The translations under genes and the position numbers were made by a program. A stretch of 20,537 nt of DNA, taken from positions 1 to 20,537 of the forward strand of contig CAZLDQ010000099.1 of the NCBI GenBank assembly GCA_964558295.1, written 5' to 3'. Below the pieces are notes generated by a model, which did no database searches, was not told where the DNA came from, and worked only from the letters and a program-made list of their open reading frames with translations. This document shows, piece after piece, positions 14,700 to 20,537 of this stretch. Each line of letters begins with the position of its first letter. The first letter of the stretch is position 1. Source of the stretch: JBDKTH01 sp964558295 (GTDB taxonomy: Bacteria; Planctomycetota; Planctomycetia; Pirellulales; Thermoguttaceae).

Positions 14700-15500
14700 C
14701 TAAGGTTGGGCGTGGGCCAGCTCCTCACTCTTCGGTTGATGGTCGAAGTACTCGGAAACTTGCTCGACGATGTTCTCCGACGCCGTCTGGTCCAGGGGAA
14801 TCTCGTCGTGGAAGTTGGTTTCCGCGTTGACCATTCGTTCGGCTACGTCCAACCGCGTCTTCAGATCGCCAAGGAGCTCTTTGACCCGGCCGAGCTTGCT
14901 GTCGTCAAAGTTGTACGCGGCCGTGGTCTGGGCGGCAGCCACCATTTGCAACCGGGCCTGAAGGTTTTCCACCTCCACGGCCAGTTGCCGCTTGGCGGCC
15001 AGCATCCCTTCGAGCTTCTGGCGAGCAGCCTCCAGGCTCTTCTGCCGAGCCCGATGGATCTCTTGCAGGCTAGCCAAGGTGGCCTCGGCGGTCTTGTACC
15101 GCTCAAAACGATTGGCGAGATCAAGTTTCACCTGGTCCATCGTGTAGTCACGCCCTGCGTAGCGGAACAGGCCCTTGTTGGTCGACAGGTCGGCCTTCAA
15201 CCGCATCAGGTCGCTCTTATCCCGGGTCAGATTGGCCTGGGCGTCGTCGATCTGCTTCTGAAGCCGTTCGACTTCGACCTCTTCCTTGGCGATGATGTGC
15301 ATGTTCTTTCGGATCTCGGGGACCAAGTCCTGGATCATTCCTCGAGCCCGGTCGATTTGAAACTCCATGGGGACGCTATCGGTGACGGTCTCCCTGACAT
15401 ACCCGGCCGAGGTTCGCACATAGCTGAACACATCGCGGCCGAAGAAGAACATCCCGACCAGCAGGGCAACCCCAGCGCCGATGACTGCCTTTCTGATCAT
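14700..15500 (-). CDS. Membrane-anchored coiled-coil protein
   Basis: The 266-residue product starts at 15500, where AGGAGG lies nine bases upstream. It has one N-terminal membrane helix (about 5-22, followed by 'FGRDVFSYVRTSAGYVRETVTDSVP'). Long heptad-like helices follow from about 55 to 210, rich in Lys, Glu, Leu, Gln and Arg ('EEVEVERLQKQIDDAQANL', 'ARQKSLEAARQKLEGMLAAKRQLAVEVENLQARL'). The tail is acidic and ends in His-Ala-Gln-Pro. No enzyme motif is present. It is expected to be anchored in the inner membrane with the coiled coil outside or inside; orientation is not clear. The family is unknown to me; similar 'hypothetical' planctomycete proteins exist as far as I recall. Divergent from the fusion-enzyme gene. 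Confidence 0.75.
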   Translation of the reverse strand: MIRKAVIGAGVALLVGMFFFGRDVFSYVRTSAGYVRETVTDSVPMEFQIDRARGMIQDLVPEIRKNMHIIAKEEVEVERLQKQIDDAQANLTRDKSDLMRLKADLSTNKGLFRYAGRDYTMDQVKLDLANRFERYKTAEATLASLQEIHRARQKSLEAARQKLEGMLAAKRQLAVEVENLQARLQMVAAAQTTAAYNFDDSKLGRVKELLGDLKTRLDVAERMVNAETNFHDEIPLDQTASENIVEQVSEYFDHQPKSEELAHAQP

Positions 15501-15790
15501 CTTTCCACTCCTCCTACTACGAAGTTGGGTCCGTTTGATGGATACTTGTTGAACGAGGGTCACGGGCGTCGCTGGTTTGTGACGGCCCAGGGAGTTATTC
15601 GCCGGAAAGAAGGTAAGCTTGAGTAGATTCCGAGAGAAAACAGTAAACCCCCAAGACGTCGGGCAACACCCCCTATTTGGTCGAAGAGCGTGCTGGCTTC
15701 GCCTGGCCACGTGACCGGTTGGCTTCAACAGAAATGCGGCGAACAAGTTCGCCGGCAAAATCCCCCCGTTTAGGAAAACCCCTCGGCCCC
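15501..15790. other. Divergent intergenic region
   Basis: These 290 bases lie between the coiled-coil gene and the fusion-enzyme gene and must carry both promoters. I found no -35/-10 pair good enough to call. Open frames of both genes extend into it but have poor composition and no ribosome binding sites. Confidence 0.4.
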
Positions 15791-16939
15791 ATGCTGTCAC
15801 AGATCGAACCGTTTATTGCCGAGATTCATGCGACCCCGACCCAGATCGTGCTAGCAGTCACCGGGGGGGGGAGCGGGGCGATTGGCCGGTTGCTGGAGGT
15901 TTCCGGGGCCTCACGCACGGTCCTGGAGGCCGTGGTGCCGTATGCGGCCGCCTCGTTGACCGCCTGGCTTAGCGGCCCAGCCGACCAGTCGTGCTCAGCC
16001 CCCACAGCTCGGGCGATGGCGATGGCCGCATTTCGCCGGGCGTGTGCCTATCACGACAACCCTCTTCAGGTAGCCGGTATTGCCTGCACGGCCAGCTTGG
16101 CAACCGATCGGCCCAAGCGGGGGGAACATCGCCTTCATTTGGCCCTGCAGACGGCCACTCTAACCTCGGTCCGCTCGCTTGTGTTGACCAAAGGGCATCG
16201 CAGCCGGGCGGAGGAAGAAGAACTCACCAGTCGGCTGGTACTCAATTTGGTAGCCGAGGCTTGTGGACTCACACGCCGGCTTCCCGTGGAATTGGTGGAG
16301 GAGGAACGCGTTGCGTCGTTGACGGTTGAGGCCTTGCCGGCCTGGAGCGAGTTGCTCCTGGGGCAACGAACTGTCGTTCGGCACGGCATGCCGGCCGACT
16401 ATCGTGTTGCGGCATCGCGGGCGATCTTTCCCGGAGCCTTCAATCCGCTGCATGTGGGGCATCGCCGGATGGCCGACGTGGCCCAGCAGATCTTGGCCGT
16501 GCCGGTGGAGTTTGAGATCTCGATCCTCAACGTTGATAAGCCACCGCTCGACTATGTGGAGATGGAGCGGCGCACCGAGCAGTTTCCTCCGGAGCAGATC
16601 GTCTGGCTCACGCGAACGCCGACGTTTGTCGAAAAGGCTGAGCAGTTTCCCGGGGCGACGTTCGTCGTCGGTATCGACACGTTGTGCCGGATTGCCGACA
16701 CCCGCTATTATGGTCGGGATGCGACCATGCGCGACGCGGCCTTGCAGGCGATTACCGCAAGGGGGTGCCACTTTCTGGTTTTTGGGCGGCAGGTGGAAGG
16801 GCGATTTGTGACCCTAGCCGATTTGGACGTGCCCGAGGCACTCCGAAAGATCTCCCGGGGGATTCCCGCCGAACAGTTTCGGGAAGACATTTCCTCAACG
16901 GCGTTGCGTGGCGTACAGGGGGCTGACAGACTCCTGTAG
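15791..16939 (+). CDS. Fusion of a CinA/PncC-like domain and a NadD-like nucleotidyltransferase
   Basis: From the ATG at 15791 the product has 382 residues; the start lacks a good ribosome site and one at 15734 is an alternative. Residues about 5-160 match the CinA C-terminal/PncC fold: 'VLAVTGGGSGAIGRLLEVSGAS', 'VVPYAAASLTAWL', 'ACTASLATDRPKRGEHRLHLAL', 'SRLVLNLVAEACG'. Residues about 209-380 match the nicotinate-nucleotide adenylyltransferase fold: 'AIFPGAFNPLHVGHRRMA' with His-Val-Gly-His at 221-224, 'VVGIDTLCRIADTRYYG', and Ile-Ser-Ser-Thr at 367-370. PncC deamidates NMN to NaMN, and NadD adenylates NaMN, so a fusion would join consecutive steps of NAD salvage. However the usual Glu-Ser-Cys-Thr-Gly-Gly motif reads Leu-Ala-Val-Thr-Gly-Gly, and the Lys of Tyr-Ser-Asn-x-x-Lys appears absent, so deamidase activity is doubtful. 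Confidence 0.78.
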   Translation: MLSQIEPFIAEIHATPTQIVLAVTGGGSGAIGRLLEVSGASRTVLEAVVPYAAASLTAWLSGPADQSCSAPTARAMAMAAFRRACAYHDNPLQVAGIACTASLATDRPKRGEHRLHLALQTATLTSVRSLVLTKGHRSRAEEEELTSRLVLNLVAEACGLTRRLPVELVEEERVASLTVEALPAWSELLLGQRTVVRHGMPADYRVAASRAIFPGAFNPLHVGHRRMADVAQQILAVPVEFEISILNVDKPPLDYVEMERRTEQFPPEQIVWLTRTPTFVEKAEQFPGATFVVGIDTLCRIADTRYYGRDATMRDAALQAITARGCHFLVFGRQVEGRFVTLADLDVPEALRKISRGIPAEQFREDISSTALRGVQGADRLL

Positions 16940-16969
16940 CTCCCCTCTGTGGTGTTTCCGAGAGAGTCC

Positions 16970-17656
16970 CTAGCGATTCTCGCGGACCCACTCGAAGGCG
17001 CAACGGCTCAATTGGACGCTATTGGGCAGGTTCAACTTCATCTTGATCTTGGTGCGGTGAGTCTCGACCGTCTTTGCGCTCAAGCGGAGCTTACTGGCGA
17101 TCTGCTGGGTGGTCAGTCCCTGGCCAATCAGTTCGAAAATCTCGATTTCGCGATTGGACAGGCTTTCAATCGGGTCGTGGTCCAAGGGTTCGCCGATCAC
17201 TGCGCAGTGCAGAAGGCGGTTGGCCATGGGGGGACTGAGATAGATTTCTCCCCGGAGAACCCGGCGAATTGCACTGACGATCCTCCGTACGTTCTCCCGC
17301 TTGGAAACGTACCCCATGGCCCCGGCCCGAAGCGCCCGGCCGGCAAACACCTTTTCGTCATGGATTGAGGAGACGAGCATCTTGGTCTGGGGATGGCGGG
17401 CCTTGATTTGTTCAATCAACTCGATGCCGTTGTCGCCGTCCAAGGAGATATCAACAATCACGACCTCCGGACAGCATTGTTCGACCATGCGCATAGCTTC
17501 CGTGGCGTCTCCGGCATCGCCACAGACTTCGAGGTCCTCCTCCTGGTTGAGCAGTTCCGCCATGCCGTGACGGACGATGGGATGGTCGTCTACGATCAGG
17601 ATTCGGTGCTTCGTCTCCTGATGATCGGGGGGGGGAAGCAGGTCTCCCTTGGTCAT
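16970..17656 (-). CDS. NarL/FixJ-type response regulator
   Basis: 228 residues. The receiver domain (about 18-135) has Asp23-Asp24, the phosphoacceptor Asp69 in 'VVIVDISLDG', the switch Ser96-Ser97 and Lys119 in 'GYVSKRE'. The LuxR-type helix-turn-helix (about 164-225) reads 'LSNREIEIFELIGQGLTTQQIASKLRLSAKTVETHRTKIKMKL'. AGAGGA eight bases before the ATG at 17656 supports the start. All phosphorylation residues are intact. No histidine kinase gene lies in the window, so it is an orphan here. Codons 8-10 are CCC-CCC-CCC, a nine-base C run (17627-17635) directly before the receiver, where slippage would knock out the protein. It converges with the fusion-enzyme gene, 30 bases end to end. Confidence 0.92.
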   Translation of the reverse strand: MTKGDLLPPPDHQETKHRILIVDDHPIVRHGMAELLNQEEDLEVCGDAGDATEAMRMVEQCCPEVVIVDISLDGDNGIELIEQIKARHPQTKMLVSSIHDEKVFAGRALRAGAMGYVSKRENVRRIVSAIRRVLRGEIYLSPPMANRLLHCAVIGEPLDHDPIESLSNREIEIFELIGQGLTTQQIASKLRLSAKTVETHRTKIKMKLNLPNSVQLSRCAFEWVRENR

Positions 17657-18017
17657 AAGCTTTGTCCTCTGGGAGGCAACATGGGACGAAAACCTCCTGT
17701 CTATCGTATACAGTTGACGCCGAATGGGTACTGGCCCGATAAGACAATATTGACCTGCCTACCCCGACAAAGGGGGCGGCCCCCTGGGCGTCCGAAAGAT
17801 CCTGGCAGGTCAAGGAGACTCGCCTAGTCGTGATGTCCCCTCTTCTACCGGTTGCCCTATCGGTACAAATGATCTCGCGCAATAGGGAGGAGGCAGGGGC
17901 TCCGCTGAGCAATCGCCTCAGTTGCCAGCCCCCGCAGCTAGGACGAGGAGAAAGCGGTCACCTCCGCCGGGTAACCGTATGGGACACTCCGTCCCGCAGC
18001 GCACCGGCTGTCGCATG
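17657..18017. other. Regulatory intergenic region upstream of the response regulator
   Basis: The stretch of 361 bases lies between lptB and the response regulator. It holds the nested inverted repeat at 17750-17813 and a 6-bp CCCTAT/ATAGGG pair near 17855-17888. AT-rich DNA near 17695-17755 probably contains the response regulator promoter, but no clear pair of hexamers stands out. I see no gene here. Confidence 0.5.
17750..17813. repeat. Nested inverted repeat of 64 bases
   Basis: The outer arms are a perfect 10-bp repeat, TTGACCTGCC (17750-17759) and GGCAGGTCAA (17804-17813). Inside, AGGGGG (17771-17776) and CCCCCT (17780-17785) form a tight hairpin with loop CGG. It lies 94-157 bases upstream of the response regulator start. 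On the minus strand the inner hairpin is followed by TTTGTC, so it could also end the lepB-lptB transcript. Terminal repeats of this kind also occur in small non-autonomous mobile elements, but no flanking target duplication is evident. Confidence 0.6.
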
Positions 18018-18845
18018 TCACGACTCTGGTGGTGGGGAGGCCGTCGAGCGTCCGAGGTCCATATCCTCCCCAAAGTAGCACTTGCGTGCCTCTTCGTTGT
18101 TGAGGACCTCGTCCGGCTGACCATGGCAGAGGACCTTGCCGGCCCGAATCACGTAGCTGCGGTCAGTGATTTGCAGCGTTTCCCGCACCTGATGGTCGGT
18201 GATCAGGATCGAGATGCCGCTGCGACGCAGCCCGCGGATGATCTCCTGAATGCTGTCAATCGTTACTGGGTCGATCCCCGTGAACGGCTCGTCCAACAGG
18301 ATGATCTTCGGATTGGAGACCAGTGCCCGGGCGATTTCCAAGCGGCGGCGTTCGCCTCCGGAGAGCGACTGAGCCTTGGACTTGCGCAGCCGGGTGATGG
18401 CGAACTGTTCGAGCAATTGGTCGCAACGGTTGCGCCGTGTCTTTTGGTCCATGCCGAGCAGTTCCATCACGCCCAGCAGGTTCTCTTCCACGGTCAGCCG
18501 GCGGAAGACGCTCGATTCCTGAGCCAAGTAGCCCATGCCGCCATCGCGGGCACGGCGAAACATGGGCCAATTGGTCACATCGAGGCCGCCGAGGGTTACC
18601 TGACCGGCATTCGGCTCAATCATCCCACAGGTGATTCGGAAGCTAGTCGTCTTGCCGGCGCCGTTGGGCCCCAGCAGGCCGACGATTTCCCCGGGGAAGA
18701 CCTCAAAATCGACACCGTCGACGACCCGCCGCGAGCCATAGATCTTGACCAGTCCTTTCGCCTCCAACATCGGCGAGGCAGCCATAGTCTCCTGCACATG
18801 ACGGACGGGCGTCTTCCACTGCTGAGCACTCGGGGCGCGACTCAT
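18018..18845 (-). CDS. lptB: LPS export ABC transporter ATP-binding protein LptB
   Basis: 275 residues. Walker A 'GPNGAGKTT' (about 59-67), Q-loop 'GMGYLAQESSVFRRLTVEENL' (Gln109), signature 'LSGGERRRLEIARAL' (161-175), Walker B 'IILLDEPFTGIDP' (Glu186) and the switch 'ILITDHQVRETL' (His218) are all present and read as LptB rather than a generic importer. LptB dimerises under LptF/LptG in the inner membrane and drives lipopolysaccharide transport to the outer membrane. About 25 extra residues precede the usual start. The ATG at 18845 has AGAGGG eight bases upstream, while the internal ATG (residue 21) is too close to its AGGAG. The C-terminal tail (Ser/Pro-rich, about 20 residues) is extra. 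It begins 22 bases after the lepB stop, so both are in one operon. An LPS exporter implies an outer membrane. Confidence 0.9.
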   Translation of the reverse strand: MSRAPSAQQWKTPVRHVQETMAASPMLEAKGLVKIYGSRRVVDGVDFEVFPGEIVGLLGPNGAGKTTSFRITCGMIEPNAGQVTLGGLDVTNWPMFRRARDGGMGYLAQESSVFRRLTVEENLLGVMELLGMDQKTRRNRCDQLLEQFAITRLRKSKAQSLSGGERRRLEIARALVSNPKIILLDEPFTGIDPVTIDSIQEIIRGLRRSGISILITDHQVRETLQITDRSYVIRAGKVLCHGQPDEVLNNEEARKCYFGEDMDLGRSTASPPPES

Positions 18846-18867
18846 ACGGAGTTCCCTCTCCTCGTTG

Positions 18868-20537
18868 TCACCGGATCAGGCCCATGCGCCAGAAATTGGG
18901 GAAGAAAGGAAACGGAATGGGCGTCCCTGGAATCTGATTGAGCGAATGGGGCCAGTAGATCAGCAGGGCCTTGCCAATGAGCAACTCGCGATTGACGTAG
19001 TATTCGCCGTTCTCCCACAAACGGCTGTCTTTGCTTTCGGCACTGTTGTCGCCAAGCATGAAGAACTGATCCTCGTCGAGTGCAAACTCGACCGAGCGGG
19101 TTTTGGCAAAGGCGTCCCAACGATTCGGATTGGACAAGACGGTAGCCACATCCTCGCGAGAACCGCCGCGGTAAGGATTGTTCCAGGTGTCGAAATCCGT
19201 CAATGCTCCCGCGGCGCTACTGGACTGATACCGCTGGGCAATGTAATAGATGTCGCGACTGACCTGGAGACGCGTGATCGTCAGCTTGGCCTTTCGGGAA
19301 CCGATCCGTACCGGTTCCAGATCACTAGGCTGCGGCCGCCAGTTGCGTTCAGGGAGGTTGTAAGCCACGGCGTTTCCCTGGCCTCCCGGTTCAATTCCAG
19401 GACCCTCAAACGAGGTCACACGGCCGTTGACCCAAAGCACCAGTTGATCGTCGACATTGGCAAACTGAAGCCGATAGCTGCCGGGCCCGCGAAGCTTGGT
19501 ACTCCCCGTAGGCCGGAATTCTTCCAGGCCGGGGATCGCCAGCGTTGCTTTGCCAGTGGCCACATCGATGCGGGCTTGGAAGTGCTGGCCCCCTTCGACC
19601 AGTTCCATGAGGACTTCGCCGGTGGGGCTTTCGACGTTGACCGCCGCTTCGACGGCCAAGTCGCCCACCCAGTGCAGGCCGAGACGTTCGGGGGACGGCG
19701 GCGGACCAGTGGCGACCAGGCCGCGGTCGGTCTTGGCCGTAAAGGCTTGGTTGAGCCATTGTGAGGAGACCTCGCCATAGGTTTCCCTTCCACCCACGGC
19801 CGAATCGGTGTTGTAGGCGGCAAAATCCGAGATCAACTGGGGGACCATCCGCACCGGCGTTTTCGGATCGGTCAGATAGGCACGCCAATCCTCGTAGGAG
19901 GGCACCAAGTGTTGGTAGCCGAGCCAGACTTCGCCTTCTGCTGTACCATCGGTGTGAAACGACCGCTGATCGTCAGTCTTCCAGCCCGCCGCCGCCGTCC
20001 AGGGCGACGGCCAGACCCCCTCGCTCACCTGTGGCAAGGTATGCTCGGTATCGTAAACCGGCTGCAGCATGGCAAGGATCTTGGCCGGCGGTTTGCGGGC
20101 GATGGTGGATTGGGTTTCGCCCGGTTGACGAATAAACACATCCCCGTGCGTAATCCGGATGGTTTCCCCCGGCAAGCCCACCGCTCGTTTGATGAAATTT
20201 GTCTGGGCTTCCAACGGGTACTTGAACACGACCACATCCCATCGTTGGGGATCGCGGAATTGGTACGAAAACTTCTCGACCAAGATCCGGTCGCCCTTAT
20301 GCGACGGATAACTCTTGCCAATTCCATTGTCTGCCCCTAAGTACATCGTGTGACGGCAGATCGGGCAGGTGCCCGCAATCACCTCGACGCCGTTGGACTG
20401 GTTGGTCCGCTGGTTCACCTCGTCGCTGGCACTGACCTGGAACTGATAGCCGCACTCGTCGCAGACCACGTCCTTGTGACGTCCCATCAACGTCGGGGCC
20501 ATCGACCCGGTGGGGATCACGAACGCCTCGGCCTCGA
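18868..20537 (-). CDS. lepB: Signal peptidase I with two large insertions (5' end outside window)
   Basis: The frame stays open past the right edge; codons for Glu-Ala-Glu-Ala-Phe-Val precede 'IPTGSMAPTL', so the true N-terminus with the membrane anchor is outside. At least 555 residues are visible against roughly 200-350 for usual LepB. The catalytic Ser lies in 'PTGSM' and the catalytic Lys in 'NFIKRAVGLPGE' (about 105 residues on); the late 'FMLGDNSAESKDSR' is box E. Between Ser and Lys is a zinc-ribbon-like insert (Cys-x-x-Cys at about 20-23 and 52-55). Between the Lys box and box E is an insert of roughly 300 residues with a LamG/concanavalin-like stretch ('LAVEAAVNVESPTGEVLMELVEGGQHFQARIDVATG', 'YRLQFANVDDQLVLWVNGRV'). 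The enzyme cleaves Sec signal peptides on the outer face of the inner membrane. The first gene of the visible lepB-lptB pair. Confidence 0.88.
   Translation of the reverse strand, partial: EAEAFVIPTGSMAPTLMGRHKDVVCDECGYQFQVSASDEVNQRTNQSNGVEVIAGTCPICRHTMYLGADNGIGKSYPSHKGDRILVEKFSYQFRDPQRWDVVVFKYPLEAQTNFIKRAVGLPGETIRITHGDVFIRQPGETQSTIARKPPAKILAMLQPVYDTEHTLPQVSEGVWPSPWTAAAGWKTDDQRSFHTDGTAEGEVWLGYQHLVPSYEDWRAYLTDPKTPVRMVPQLISDFAAYNTDSAVGGRETYGEVSSQWLNQAFTAKTDRGLVATGPPPSPERLGLHWVGDLAVEAAVNVESPTGEVLMELVEGGQHFQARIDVATGKATLAIPGLEEFRPTGSTKLRGPGSYRLQFANVDDQLVLWVNGRVTSFEGPGIEPGGQGNAVAYNLPERNWRPQPSDLEPVRIGSRKAKLTITRLQVSRDIYYIAQRYQSSSAAGALTDFDTWNNPYRGGSREDVATVLSNPNRWDAFAKTRSVEFALDEDQFFMLGDNSAESKDSRLWENGEYYVNRELLIGKALLIYWPHSLNQIPGTPIPFPFFPNFWRMGLIR

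Noticed and set aside
15501..15800. Upstream extension of the coiled-coil protein
   Set aside because: AGGAGG nine bases before 15500 and the membrane helix at the new N-terminus make the short form clear.
17830..18078. Small plus-strand frame before lptB
   Set aside because: No ribosome site, no domain, and its end overlaps lptB antisense.

Overview
The window looks like chromosomal DNA from a GC-rich member of the Planctomycetota, most likely near the Pirellulales/Thermogutta-type lineages. This is inferred from gene content, not from a marker gene. The supporting genes are a very large signal peptidase I with insertions, a polytopic Ser/Thr kinase next to an FHA protein, an ECF sigma factor paired with a short cysteine-containing protein, a GYF_2/zinc-ribbon membrane protein, a Tat-exported TIM-barrel-like protein, and Ala/Pro/Cys-rich secreted proteins. 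Most genes lie on the minus strand. No rRNA, complete tRNA, insertion sequence, prophage or CRISPR array was found.

Layout. 1-750: a secreted Cys/Pro/Ala repeat protein (minus) with a textbook UUCG-loop terminator. 1275-4520: a minus-strand group of a GYF_2/zinc-ribbon membrane protein, a membrane-inserted KAP-like P-loop ATPase and, after a gap, a small lipoprotein, with a good promoter at 4636-4663. 4850-6844: a divergent lipoprotein alpha/beta hydrolase (DUF900-like) with a transmembrane hairpin inside its domain. 6845-7314: decayed DNA with a C-terminal fragment of an endonuclease/exonuclease/phosphatase gene. 7315-9269: a Tat-exported protein (minus) and a SAM methyltransferase (plus). 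9290-10440: a candidate anti-sigma factor and an ECF sigma factor (minus), followed by a probable gene remnant on the plus strand. 10753-14454: an FHA protein, a Ser/Thr kinase and a four-TM protein in tight minus-strand order. 14700-16939: a divergent pair, an anchored coiled-coil protein (minus) and a fusion of a CinA/PncC-like domain with a NadD-like nucleotidyltransferase (plus). 16970-17656: a NarL-type response regulator (minus). 18018-20537: lptB and lepB (minus), with lepB running off the right edge.

How the genes may work together. The right end is envelope biogenesis: LptB energises lipopolysaccharide export and LepB cleaves Sec signal peptides. The middle holds three separate regulatory devices: a kinase/FHA/membrane module, an ECF sigma/anti-sigma pair and an orphan response regulator. 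The left end holds envelope proteins. I see no defence island. The most unusual items are the fusion protein whose CinA-like half appears to lack the PncC catalytic Ser and Lys, the double-insertion signal peptidase, the KAP-like ATPase/GYF_2 operon and the Cys-rich repeat protein. Several strong inverted repeats in intergenic DNA are not explained by the genes.
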